Assembly (NCBI GenBank): GCA_963682055.1
Contig: OY821741.1
Coordinates: 379,501-443,500, forward strand
Direction: 5' to 3'
From: Primula veris
Taxonomy: Eukaryota > Streptophyta > Magnoliopsida > Ericales > Primulaceae
Length of the DNA: 64,000 nt
In this document: positions 39,293 to 51,894 of the stretch, one piece after another
How positions within the stretch are numbered: position 1 is the first letter of the stretch
Layout: the number at the start of each line of letters is the position of its first letter
The notes under the pieces: model-generated
The model's database searches: none
Seen by the model: only the letters and a program-made list of their open reading frames with translations
What the model was told of the DNA's origin: nothing
Program-made: the position numbers and the translations under genes

Positions 39293-42200
39293 AAGGAAGT
39301 TCCAAGGGAAAGGGAGGAAGAGGGCACCTGCTCAGGCTAATGTGGCTGAGGGATGAGATGATGCTGGACAAGACTACATGCACCTGAGTGCTGTGGTTTC
39401 TGAAGTGAACCTGGTGGGGAGCAACCCAAAGGAATGGTGGCTGGACACAGGCGCCACCAGTCACATATGTGCCAGCAAGTGGATGTTCAAGACCTATACG
39501 GCCGTGGACAATGAGAGCTGCTTCATGGGGAACTCGGCTACTTCCAGGGTGGAAGGAAAAGGAACCGTGCCGCTGAAGATGACATCGGGAAAGGAGCTCA
39601 CACTGAATGGCGTGCTCCATGTGCCGGAAATTCGCAAGAATCTGGTTTCTGGGTCCGTTATGGTGAACAAAGGATTTAAACTTGTATTTGAATCTGCTAA
39701 AATTGTAATCACTCTTAATGGAATGTATGTAGGCCGTGGCTATATGACCAACGGCATGTTTAAATTAAATGTTGGTACTCCGGCACCTAAGGCCGAGTCT
39801 GCTATTGTGGGTACTAAGGCTGAGGCCAGTACCAAGAATGATGTAACCGTTAATGTTGCCCAAGTGGCTAATAAAACGTCTTTTGCTTATTCTTGCGATT
39901 CATTTAATTTATGGCATGGTAGATTAGGTCATGTGAATGCTAATTCTATGAAGAAATTAATATCACTGAATCTACTACCTAATTTTGTATTTGATAAACA
40001 ACATAAATGTGAGATTTGTGTTGAAGCAAAATTAACTAAGTCTTCGTATCAACATATTGAACGAAGTACTGAACCTCTCGGTCTAATACATACGGATGTA
40101 TGCGACTTAAAGTTTATACAAACGCGAGGAGGGAAAAAGTATTTCATCACGTTTATAGATGATTGTACTAGATACTGCTATGTCTACTTAATGAGAAGTA
40201 AAGACGAAGCGGTAGAGAAATTCGCTCTTTATAAGACCGAAGTAGAAAATCAACTCAATAAAAAGATTAAAATGTTGAGGAGTGATAGAGGCGGTGAATA
40301 CGAGGCACCGTTTGCGCAGATATGCGCAGAAAGTGGCATTGTACATCAAACCACAGCCCCCTACTCTCCGGAGCAGAATGGGGTTGCCGAGCGTAAGAAT
40401 AGAACGCTCAAGGAAATGATGAATGCCATGTTAATAAGTTCTGGGTTACCCCAGAACATGTGGGGGGAAGCGCTGCTTTCCGCCAACTATGTGTTGAACA
40501 AGCTGCCGTATAAGAAGCGTGATAAACCACCTTATGAACTATGGAAAGGCCATCGGCCGAGCTATAAATTCTTAAGGGTTTGGGGTTGTCTTGCGAAGGT
40601 CCTTGTCTCGCTTCCTAAAAGAACGAGAATAGGGCCAAAGACGGTAGACTGTGTGTTCATAGGATATGCACAAAACAGTAGTGCTTATCGCTTTCTCGTG
40701 CACAAGTCGGATAATCCCGATGTGCATGTAGATACTATCATCGAAGCTCGAGAAGCTTCTTTCTTCGAGGAGATCTTTCCCCGCAAGTCTTCCATAACTG
40801 TAGAGACTGAGGAGTCAAACAGTGAGGAAAATGTGGGGGCAAGTGAACCGTTGGAGGAAGAAGAAGAAGAGCCTCGACGTAGTAAACGGGCTAGAAAGGA
40901 AACGACTTTCGGTCCAGATTTTGTAACCTTCATGATAGAAGGCGAACCGGCGACATTCAAACAAGCAATGTCATCCCCGGAAGCCCAATATTGGGAGGAG
41001 GCGATCAACAATGAGGTTGAATCAATATTACAAAATCACACTTGGGAACTAGTGGACTTACCACCCGGGTGTAAGCCACTAGGACACAAGTGGATCTTCA
41101 AAAGGAAGAGAAAACTCGATGGAACGATCGAGAAATACAAGGCGAGGCTTGTAGTAAAAGGTTTTAGACAAACCGAAGGTGTCGACTATTTCGACACCTA
41201 TGCTCCTGTCTCCAGGAAGACGTCAATCCGGATAGTAATTGCTCTCGCAGCATTGTTCGATCTAGAAATACATCAAATGGATGTTAAAACGGCGTTCTTG
41301 AATGGTGAGCTGGAAGAGGAAATTTACATGGAACAACCGGAAGGGTTTGTGGTTCCAGGTAAAGCTCACAAGGTGTGTAAACTTGTGAAGTCCTTGTATG
41401 GACTTAAACAAGCACCTAAACAATGGCACGAAAAATTTGATAGAGTGATGCTATCAAACGGTTTCGGATAAACGAATGTGACAAATGCGTCTACGTAAAA
41501 GGAAATGAAAAGGACTACGTGGTAGTCTGCCTCTACGTAGATGACATGATTATAATAGGGAGTATTGATAACATCAACTCCACTAAGAGAATGCTGTCAC
41601 AAAAGTTCGAGATGAAGGACTTGGGTGTCGCTGATGTAATACTTGGTATGAAAATTACCAAGACATCAGACGGATATGCGCTATCTCAAACTCACTATGT
41701 CAAGCAGATGCTTGACAAATTTGATAAAGATAGTAGAGCTACATCCAGAACTCCGATAGAGATCTCAACCACCCTGAAAAAGAATTTTGGGGAGAGTGTG
41801 AGACAATTGGAATATTCTCGAATAATAGGCAGTCTGATGTACGTCATGAACTGTACTAGACCAGACATAGCCAACTCAGTGAGTAGACTGAGTAGGTACA
41901 CCAGTAATCCCAATGAGGAACACTGGAAGGCCATCATGAGACTTCTCAGATACATGAGATACACAGCAGACCGAGGGTTGCATTATACCAGATATCCAGC
42001 TGTACTGGAAGGGTATTCTGATGCAAACTGGATCTCGGATTCCAACAGTACACGATCCACTAGCGGATATGTGTTCGTGATGGGAGGAGCAGCTGTCTCA
42101 TGGAGATCATCCAAGCAGACGTGCATAGCTAGATCAACTATGGAATCCGAGTTCATAGCGTTGGATCTAGCAACAGAAGAGGCTGATTGGCTGAGAAGCT

Positions 42201-42586
42201 TTCTGGAAGGAATTCCAATGTGGCCGAAACCTGTCCCAGCAATAAGCATGCACTGCGATAGTCAGTCGGCTATTGGACGGGCGCAAGATCATATGTATAA
42301 TGGAAAGTCCCGACATATTCGTCGGAGACATAAATCCGTAAGAGAATTGTTAGCTAACGGTGTGGTGTCATTAGATTTTGTGAGATCTAAAGACAATATA
42401 GCGGATCCATTTACAAAAGGCTTGACTCAGGTAGGAGTTGAAGTTTCATCGAGGGGAATGGGGTTGAAGCCCATCAAACTAGAAACCTCCTCAGAGGCAA
42501 CCCAACCCGAACTGGATTCTCCAGCGTCGGGTTCAACGGGAAAACCGAACTGTGGGGGTGACCGAACAAAGCACTCGGGAACTTAA
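38177..42586 (+). pseudogene. Copia gag-pol, internal copy 2 (frameshifts and a stop)
   Basis: Near-identical to copy 1, offset 6689 bp up to the poly-C run. It keeps the same RT frameshift (TAA at 41469-41471) and the same downstream YVDD/RNase H frame ending at 42586. Extra damage: the proline homopolymer is a pure 40-C run (39251-39290) that puts the following sequence out of frame, so the gag ORF ends at 39340. In the protease-side frame a G-to-T change makes TGA at 39354-39356. The remaining gag-side differences I noticed are Ile/Val (32112 versus 38801), Thr/Ala, Phe/Leu beside the zinc knuckle, and His/Arg after it. Copy 2 is therefore more broken than copy 1 but separated from it only recently. 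Confidence 0.93.
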
Positions 42587-43062
42587 GTTCCCAACCCATT
42601 TCTAGGATGAAAGAGTGATAGACCTAGACCATCTTAAGGGTGAGCATGAGGCTCTTAATGAAAACAAGTATCTCGATGATCGAGAGGGGTGAGTCAGGAC
42701 ACCCTTGACTTGACATCACCTATGACGAGTGTGTATGGCCGATACTATGTGATGAGCCATGGGCTAAATCACTAGAGCACTCGGTTGAATTTTGCCAAGG
42801 CAGTCCACGGCCAAATATGGACAACAACCAAAGGGCTTAGTAAGTGGTGTAGAGAGGACACTGTGTGCGCATTACCCTGGTATGCACAAACGCTAAAGGG
42901 TTCAAGGCTTAAAGGCTACCCAATAGTAGCATATCAGATTTTACGTCACTACGGCAGGTTCAAAGCGCGCGCTACCTGTCCTTATGCAGTGAACTCTTGC
43001 GGTTCTCTCGTATGCATTTAGGAGCATTTTTATTTTCAGCCAATTGCATTCATGTGGGGGAT

Positions 43063-44479
43063 TGTTGGAAAAAAACATGTGAAAAACATGGGTGTTTCCG
43101 AATGGTCGCTGGACCAACTTCGGGTCATTTTTACATGCGACAGCGCTAAGTTGTTTATACCATACTCAACGTGGTTGAGTAGCCCGTGTGACGAGCTTCA
43201 CAACGGTATATCGCATGACCTATTTGGAGAATGAGTGTGAATACAAAGTGGCTTCAAAGTTGGTACCTCGAAAGCTCAAATCTGGAAAATCTGGAAAAAC
43301 GAAATGGTAATGGAAAACCATTTAATATAATCCCATATAGGAAGATTGAGAGTCAATTTTACAATATATATATACCATACCAACCCATGTAGTTATTAAA
43401 CTAACATGTCCACATACACCTAAGAGTATTAGTGTGTACCACACACGCGCGCTCGCTCGTGTCTCGGGTCTCGGGTCTCGGGCTCGGGCACGGGCACGGG
43501 CACGGGCACGGGCACGGGCGCGGGCGCGGGCGCGGGCGCGGGCGTGGGCTTGGGCGTGGGCTTGGGCTTGGGCTTGGGCTTGGGATTTGGGATTTGGGGA
43601 ATGTCTCGGGTCTTGGGTCTTGGGTCTTGGGTCCAAACCCGAATAGGGAGTTTTGTATAAAATACAAAAGGAGTCCCTAGAGTTTCCAGCAAGAGAAACG
43701 TCAGCAATGAATGAGAGTAAATGCTGCGGTTTCAGAATTGATTGAGCGGATTCTGGGGGTGTAACTCCCAGAATTAAAGACCAACATTTATGGTTGCGGT
43801 TTCAGTAGAGCCTATAAAAGGCAGCCATCCCCCTCTCATTTCAGCACACCTTCAAACACACAACTCACAGCATAAGCATCATATAGAGAGAGAGAACCGC
43901 ACCACCAACTGCTCGACCTGTGGTTCGGTGCCGGTTTCCATACGAGCCACTCTGAGATAGAAGTTGTACCTTGGGAACAAAGTCCCGAAACCAGAAACCT
44001 TTAAAGGTGGTTCGGGAAATATTGTTTAAGGGAAACTGCTCAGCAGTTGCCTCTTCTTTTAATTTCTGTTATTTATTTTCCAGTCCTTTATTATTCTGTC
44101 CATTTAATTTCAGTACTGTTTCCTTTTTTGTATTTACTTTCCAGTACCTTTAGTTTCTGTAATTTACATTTCAGTATTTCCTATTCTGTAATTTAATTTC
44201 CAGTATTTACATAACAGTCTGGGCAGTTTATTTAATAACAGTCCGGGCAGTTTTTTATTTGTCAAAACAGTCCGGCAGTTTGTTTTATTGTCAAAACAGT
44301 CCGGCAGTTTGTTTTATTGTCAAACCAGTCCTGCAGTTTTAATTTAAATTCTGTACGAGTTAGGAATTGTAATTCATATTCCAATTGTGAGAAATAAATT
44401 GTTATTTCCATTGCATTCCTGTCTTCTTTATTTTATTGTTATTTCATTCATCGCATTCGAAATAGTAGCAAAACCAACA
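43063..44479 (+). repeat. LTR 3 (right) of tandem copia
   Basis: 1417 bp, TATA box 43813-43820, two 29-bp units. Private features include GAATGAGTGTG, GGAAAAACGAA, CAGTCTGGGC, GAGTTAGG, TTGCATTCC and AGTAGCAAAACC. It is followed by the right TSD AGAAC (44480-44484). Confidence 0.95.
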
Positions 44480-44484
44480 AGAAC

Positions 44485-46718
44485 TAGGCTTGCTTAACAA
44501 CCAAAAGCTAGCTTACCTTACTAAAGCGAAGGCTTTTTTCGTTGATTGCACGAGCAAGATGACAAAGCTGGTGTCAAAGAGTTGCTATAGTATGATGCCA
44601 GTTAAAATGCATATATGACGTGATATTGCTTTAGACAGTTTTTAAAGAGCAAAAACTTAGCCAAAACGTTTTTAAGAGTTACGCAAATAAGTATAAAAAG
44701 CATAAGCTTTTTTTTAGCGGTGTAACAAGTTGAAATCGAGCTATTAGCGAGTTTTGCATCGCAAATTTTCTCTATGAAATTAACGAGCTTTTTAAAACAG
44801 TTGTCTTAGGTGAGACAGACTACTATAGTAGTTAAACATAACTTTAAAAATTACAGTGAAATAATAAAATAAAAAAATAAGGATGATTAGACTGCAATTT
44901 TTATTTTCTTACAATTGATTGTGTAAGTAAGTAGTACTACAATATTTTTTTTTTAAAATGAAAGTAAGTAATTAACATTCCACGGTCCACATCCAAATAA
45001 AGCGAAGGAATATATCAAAATCAATGAATAAAATGGTATATAAGAAATAGTAGATGTGCTTTACTAAGCATAAAGGCATTCTTTGTCCTCAAAAGTATAT
45101 ATATATATAGTCTTTGTTTCCTTTTTGATAACTTTTTTGGCTTTATAAACCTTGCGTTGCTATGGTTATTATATATACCTTCCACAATTTTAAAGAAAAG
45201 CATATATGTACTGTCAACTAACACGAATCTCGGTGCAACTACGATTTCATGATAGATAGGCTGAATTATGTTCATATATATTTTTATTTATGCGGTTGCT
45301 AAAAATGATATAATCGTCAAATTTTCGACAAATTACATGTTATACGGTACAGCTCCTTGACCTATGTTGGTTCTACGGCACCCTTTAGTATTTAGCTAGG
45401 AATCACTAAACCGATATATAGTGAGAGAGAAAAAAAAAATTAAAAAAATTCTTAATAATTAATACCAAAAAGGCAAAACAAAGTCTGATACAACTTGAAT
45501 CATATGGGGGCAAAAACCCAAATAAAAAGAGTATGGACTTAAATAATAGATAGTCATATAAATATAGGAAATAAATAAATAAATAAATGGCAACGACCTT
45601 TTTCTGCATACGCATGTGACGTATTCATTCAGGATCTCGTATGTGTGAACGCACTCGCTTGTCCATTCCGGTCTCCATCACGTTTATCGCCATCGTTCCA
45701 CTTAATATATATATATATATATATATCAAAACCATTCAGAAATAGAAACCAATACTGTACCATGATTATTTCAATCACTCAAAAAGGGAGGGATCTAGAC
45801 GAAAATATAGCGAGTTTTTTTTTTTTGTAATTAAGAGATTAAAGTGTAAACTTATTTTATTTTGTTTTTAGTTAATTGAGATTGCGTTTGCGATGTGTAA
45901 TGACATAAATTTCGTAAATATGTTTTACAATGAACACAAATGATATTTGCTTTCAGTATGATTTAAAATTATACTGCTTTAACCAAATTATTAATTAAAA
46001 TAGAGTACATCCGTAATAAGAAAGATAGAGCGAGGACGAATTATTAATTAAATTATGGTACATCAACCACTAATTAGAACAATAGTGTGAAAGTTTTTTT
46101 TTTTTTAATAAAAATAATAGTAACTTTGGCAGCTTAGTTCACCCAATTTTTGGCATGGTATTATAATTTATAACAGTTTAATGATATATAAGGTAGTATC
46201 CCTCCACACTTTACACTTAGATTTACATTCTAATTTCAGTCTTCTATACTCTTTTGTTTAAGTGATCAAGATTATAACCTAATTAAATAAAAAAGGAAGA
46301 TTAGAAACTGTTCTATAACATTATATATTGACATTCATTTTATAAGGAAAAGCCGAATTACGGTTTTAAATAGCTTCTTACATTTTTCACTACCCTAGCT
46401 AATAGCCAACACTTTACTTTGCAAGAACTTGTTTTTCTTCTAATTTTCATTAAACATATACGATAAAAACAAAGAATGTGGTTTATTTATTTTTATTATA
46501 TTGAGCTAATCTTCGCCATTGAAAACAAAAGAGTATGAGGAAATGAGATTAGAATGTTAAGTGTAAACTAATTAAGTTGAATTGTTAATTAGTGATAAAC
46601 ATGATTCATCCAAACTTAAGTTTACTTTATAGTTTCGGCCATCCATACTCATTTATTTTCAATAGCCGGGCTTAACTCAATAAATTAAAGAAATACCAAA
46701 CGGGAACAAATACGTTTA
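44485..46718. other. Intergenic, no gene seen
   Basis: About 2.2 kb of AT-rich DNA to the right of the copia insertion. It contains a TA microsatellite at about 45705-45726 and homopolymer A/T runs. ORFs (for example 45021-45275 and 45406-45615, minus) have no recognisable features. Confidence 0.65.
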
Positions 46719-47218
46719 GTATATCAAACTATAGTGCTATCAAACTATAGTGCTGTGAATGATTTAGTTACTCATCTCTCAAATTTATCAATTTAGATAA
46801 CACACTATAATAACTTTTCAATTTAGATACCACCGTCTAAATTAATCACGGAATCATGTCACGTGACATTTGACAAACGATAATTTAAGAGTTTAATTTG
46901 ACAATTTTGCATAAAAATATGTCATTATAGAAAAAAACGTTTTTACCAATTTCTCACATAACAAAAATTAGCATGTAATCCAATTTTTGTTATGTGTGAA
47001 ATTGGGAAAAACGTTTTTCTAAAATGACATATTTTTGTGTAAAATTATCAAATTAGCCTCTCAAATCAAATTATCGTTTGTCAAATGTCACGTGACATGA
47101 TTCCGTGATTAATTTAGACGGTGATACCTAAATTGAAAAGCTATTATAGTGTGATACTTAAATTGGAAAAATTAAAAGATGAATAGCTAAATTGTTAAAA
47201 TTAGATAGTTTGATACAT
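46719..47218. repeat. ~500-bp element with ~230-bp inverted repeats
   Basis: Left arm landmarks are TATCAAACTATAGTG, CACTATAATA.CTTTTCAATT, CACCGTCTAAATTAATCACG, GAATCATGTCACGTGACATT, TTTGACAAACGATAATTT, and AAAAACGTTTTT. They reappear in reverse complement and reverse order up to ATAGTTTGATA near 47216. The centre is a short loop around ATTAGCATGTAATCC (~46970). No ORF. It resembles a fold-back or long-TIR MITE; I could not settle a TSD, so the superfamily is open. The palindromic CACGTGAC sits in each arm. Confidence 0.88.
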
Positions 47219-47969
47219 ATAAAACCCCAACTTTGAAGCCATGTGAAATATATATATATATATATGCAGACATTGTTGAAAAGAATGTATTTTGTACCAT
47301 TTAGACGACTTAACTAAAAGTTAGCTCAAGTCTTCCTTCTATGCTTTTATTCCTTCATGAAAGTAAACCCTATTGTCTGTAAAAACGTTGACCTATAATA
47401 TTTCATGGTCGTTTTTATCATTTATGTCATACAACAAAATCAATCGTTTTTTAAATTTGTTTTTCGGAATTTAACCGTATATCAAGCATAAACTGAAAGA
47501 GCAAATCACAAGTTTTACAAGTGAAATAAATTCCGAGTTGCACTGGTAGCATGCTATAGCTTCAAAGCAAAAAGCTTAATAAAACTATGTACACTTATAA
47601 ACAACCACAAACAAATTACTCATGCAAACGTAATTTCATAATTTTGGTCCCTTATTAATTCAGTGGTAATTTCAAGAAATGCAATTTCATAATTTTATAA
47701 GTAGGTAGGAGTTGACTTTATTTATTCAACTATATTGAAATCATCTTCATGTCGACGACACGTAATTAGTTCACACTTATGAAGAAGTTTACGAATGAAT
47801 GCGACTTGTAAATGAAGAAGAGTCTACAACTTCATTTCCTCCACTCAAATTCGTGATAGTTGATGAATTTGTCCCTACTGTACCTGATAGACAAATTGTG
47901 TTCTTTGGTCCTTTAATTATATAGTCTCTACATTAAACTTCTCTAACCCTTTATGCAACTAGGCAAAAC
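47219..47969. other. CRK B upstream region with W-box cores
   Basis: TTGACC (47388-47393) and TTGACT (47712-47717) match the W-box core bound by WRKY factors, within 600 bp of the CRK B start codon. Many CRK genes are WRKY-responsive, but two cores can occur by chance. A TA microsatellite lies at 47248-47264. Confidence 0.35.
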
Positions 47970-50900
47970 ATGAAGAAAATGAGGATAATACCTTGTCTAT
48001 TTCTCTTCATTATTGCAACATTAGTTCACCATTCTGCGGATGCTTCTTGTGGTACTCGCTACGGCGAGTTCATCTGGGATGGCAGCACAAACACATCTAA
48101 ACCAACCAATATTACCGAGTTCAGAAAGAACCTGAACATTGCTCTTGGTGGCTTGGCCACCAACGAAACCAAAATTAGCTTGTATAAGTGGGCTGGTGTA
48201 TACTCTGGCGTCGACCCGAATGCAGCCTATGCCCAAGGTCGTTGTATCGGTTATGTAGACAGCCAAACTTGCCAAGTTTGCATTGAAGAAATTACCGCTA
48301 TGTTAATATTAGATTGCTCCACCGAAGAGAAGTCCGCGTTACTTTACCACAATCAAGGTCGTTGTATGGTGCAATATTCCAACCACAACATGATCGGCCT
48401 CGTTCAAATGCCGGATAACTTAGTCTTCTTCAAGAACCATTCTAACAAAGTGGATCCCCCATCGAGCGTAGATGCATTTTATGCGGTCCGCAACAAGCTT
48501 TTTCATGCACTTGCTTTGAAGACGGAAGGCCGTCCAGATGGCTACCAATTGTTTGCTGCAGGAAAATGGTATGAAGGATCCAGCAACAATACAATTTATG
48601 GGGTCGCACAGTGCTCACCTGACTTGACCTCAGGTACCTGTGCTACTTGTTTAGAGAGAATAAATACGATTTTAGAGAACTACTTTAACGGTATAGTAGG
48701 AGGTAGCATCCTAGGGCCCAGTTGTAATTACCAGTATGAGATTTTCGATTTCTTAAATGGAACTTCATTGGTGGTCGATGATTTGTCACCGGCATTACCG
48801 CCACCACCACCATCGTCAACTCAACCTATAGCACCTGCCTCCTCCTCGCTAGTAAAGCCGATACCACCATCTAAAGGTATGCCATCTATGTGCAGCATTT
48901 TTTATAATCTTTTCCAATCTCTGTTCAGCGAAGTTCTAGTACATATTTTTTAGGCAAAACCGCAAAATAAAAATAAAAATGGTCCAGTATTGTTTAAACC
49001 ACAATGTTTTTGAGCTTTTGGATTGATCAACATGCACTACTATTCGGATAATACCAATGTTTAAAACTCAAAAGGCTAGTTGAAGCTATTTTGCAAAAGA
49101 TTCGCTAGAAACGTAGAGCGCATGAAAAGATTGAAAGCAAAGCCAAATAATAAAAATAATTACTTTTCACTTAAATATATAAAATTAAGTTATCAACCAA
49201 ATCAATCCTTCTTGCAAGATGATTATTATTAACTGGTAACAGTTTACGAAATTAGATTATATTTATGCAGGTGCAGGAGCAAATAAAGCTCTGTTGGTTA
49301 TCTATATTCTTGCGCCACTGGTCGTGATTGGCATCATAATCTTTGTTGGCATATTCTTGTTCTTAATGAAGAAGAAGAAGAAGAAGAACAAGAAGAAACC
49401 TACAAAAGAAGTTGAAAGTAAGTAACTTAATTTATATGGATTATTTCACTTCATAGAATTTTTAACTTGGGTTTTAAAAAATTGGTTGAAAAGCTAAGTT
49501 TAAAATTAGCGTTTTCTTGTTGACCATGTGATTGTTTTGTTGCAGCTTTTAGGCAAATAGTTTAACTTTTAGGCTGAGAAAAATGTTTAATCTGTCTAGT
49601 TCCTCATGTTGTTTTGTATGTCTTAAAGTTGCTGGGAAACTAAGTGATGAAGAAGAAGGTATCTTTGGGTCTGGTATAAAGACTGAAGAAACACTCAAAT
49701 ATGAATTTGATACAGTAAGCGCCGCAACTGACAATTTCTCGGAAGCTAATATGCTTGGACAAGGTGGATTTGGTGCTGTGTATAAGGTGCCAACTTAATT
49801 TCTTGCAACTTTTGCTTTTAGAATGCAAAATCTGGTTTAAGAGATTGCTGACTTACCTTCTTTCCTTGTATTGGTTCAAAAAAAAAATCATGCCAAATTT
49901 TCTGAATACATCTTCAACTTGAAAAGGCATTCTAACCGGTCTTGACATATCAAGGAACGGCTTGATGTGTAACTGTGTAGTTGATACCGCAAAAGTTATT
50001 TTGAAAATTTATCTCTTAAATCCTCTCTGAGTCTCCAGTAAGTCTTTACAGATTGAAAAATTAGAAAAAACATAGCTTGTACAGTTAGTTATGCTAAGTG
50101 GTTTTTTAATAATATTAAAACCCTATTTCTTGTGATATCTATAATTTAGGGGAGGTTCCAAAACGGGGAAGAAATAGCCGTTAAAAGACTTTCTCAAACT
50201 TCTGGACAAGGAGATTTAGAGTTCAAAAATGAAGTTGCAACTCTGGCCAATCTTCAACATCGAAACTTGGTAAGACTTCTCGGTTTTTGCTTGAAGAATA
50301 AAGAAAGAATCTTGATCTACGAATTTGTGGCCAACTCCAGCCTCGACAAATACATTTTTGGTAAGACGGTCATAGTTCAATGTCTAAACCGTTATTTCAT
50401 AAAAAAGTCATACTGTTCACAATTTTAGCTAATGTAGTGTTCAGGTGATAATAACAAGTTCATATATAACGGTGTACGTTACCATAAGAAGTAGGTTTTA
50501 ATCAATTTCTAGGTGCTATATATAGACAATAAGGTGTTCCTTAAACAACAAATTTGTGTAGATAGATATTGTTTATCACTTGTATCCTTCGATAAACCGA
50601 TAGTCCTTATTCTCATGTTATGCTATTCCAATCAGACCCTATCAAACGTGCAAACTTGAAATGGGATCGGCTTTACAAAATCATAATAGGTGTTGCTCGA
50701 GGCATTCTCTATCTTCATGAAGATTCGAGACTTCGAATTATTCATCGTGATCTAAAAAGTAGCAATGTTTTGTTGGACAATGAAATGACACCAAAAATAG
50801 CGGATTTTGGGATGGCAAAATTATTCCTCAATGATGAAACACTAGGAAACACAAGCAGAATTGCCGGAACCTAGTAAGTCGTTTTTTATTTCTACTCTCA

Positions 50901-51894
50901 CTTAATTACTACTGATTTTTTTTTTTTTGGAGAATCGTTGAAAGAAGTTGTTATTGTGAACTTTAAAATGTGATAAGTGCATAATATTGGTCATCCCTTG
51001 ATAGAGTGTGTTTAAAAACTATTGAGACTTGTTTAGTAAGAAGAGATGAAAAATATTAGAATGAAATGGTTTCATGATTTTCATCGAAGGAATCTACACG
51101 ACGGAAGTTACTGTTTTGAATTGCATAAGCCAGAGTTAGGCAAGTATTTTTCACCAATGATATAATATATGGAAGAAAGCTACATGTAAAGATTTATGCT
51201 TTTCTTACGGTATTACCATAGACCAAAATAGGCGGATATATGGTTTCTTTATTGCAGTCTTGCTGTTTGCATATAACTTTGATAACATCTCTTATTGCAG
51301 TGGATATATGGCCCCGGAGTATGCAATGCGCGGCCTATTTTCAGTCAAATCAGATGTCTTTAGCTTTGGCGTATTACTTTTGGAAATTGTATGTGGTCGA
51401 AGAAATACCTTCTTTCGTATTGAAAATAGTGTTGAAGACCTACTAAGCTACGTAAGTTCATAAACACATCGATTTTCATTTATCATGAATTTCTTAAATG
51501 ATTAGAAAAGGTTTCATCATACATAACATAACTAATAACTTTCCAGACCTGGAAGAATTGGCAAGAAGGAACAATAATAAATCTTCTGGATCCAGCTCTA
51601 TATTCGGAAACAAGCTCTACACTTGAAATTACGAGATGCATTCACATCGGTTTACTTTGTGCACAAGAAGATGATACACAAAGACCAATTATGGCCTCGG
51701 TTTTGAACTTGCTAAGTAATCTTGAAATAGCCCTTCCAGACCCATTAAAACCAGCATTTTTTCAACAACGTAGCATTAATCAAAGGCCACAATTTCTTCA
51801 AGACACTGATTCAGGACATACTAGTAACTCAAGTGGATCAAAAAATAAATCCAGTACGTCGTGGTCAACCGACACGGAAATAAATTCAAAATAA
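47970..51894 (+). CDS. Cysteine-rich receptor-like kinase B (DUF26/Gnk2 RLK)
   Basis: Seven exons: 47970-48876, 49271-49417, 49629-49786, 50150-50360, 50636-50873, 51301-51451, 51547-51894; 2160 nt, 719 aa. Signal peptide residues 1-~25 ([20 protein letters not shown]). Two Gnk2 domains have C92-C101-C104 and C215-C224-C227. A Pro/Ser linker (LPPPPPPSS) leads to a transmembrane helix in exon 2 ([20 protein letters not shown]) and a long poly-lysine stop-transfer ([10 protein letters not shown]). Kinase: LGQGGFG, K416, HRD D513, DFG D531, MAPEYAM, all intact. Exons 4, 5 and 6 have exactly the same sizes as in CRK A (211, 238, 151 nt), so the two are paralogues of one gene structure. The extracellular part is closest to the broken DUF26 gene at the right edge. 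Predicted plasma-membrane RD kinase. Confidence 0.93.

Larger units (their letters stand above)
29804..44479 (+). mobile_element. Tandem Ty1-copia insertion: LTR-internal-LTR-internal-LTR
   Basis: Three LTRs (29804-31143, 36373-37832, 43063-44479) alternate with two near-identical internal regions. LTRs begin TGTTGG and end CCAACA. Only the outer edges carry the 5-bp duplication AGAAC (29799-29803 and 44480-44484), so the 14.7-kb block is one insertion site, not two independent insertions. A purine tract (GTGGGGGA) precedes the second and third LTRs. Domain order protease-integrase-RT-RNase H identifies Ty1-copia. Both internal copies share the same 1-nt frameshift in RT, so the element is not autonomous in its present form. 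I do not assign a lineage. No tRNA-iMet-type primer site follows the first or second LTR. Confidence 0.95.

Noticed and set aside
46719..47218. MicroRNA precursor from the long hairpin
   Set aside because: The arms are ~230 bp and near-complete, which fits a fold-back transposon or siRNA source; no local miRNA-like duplex stands out.
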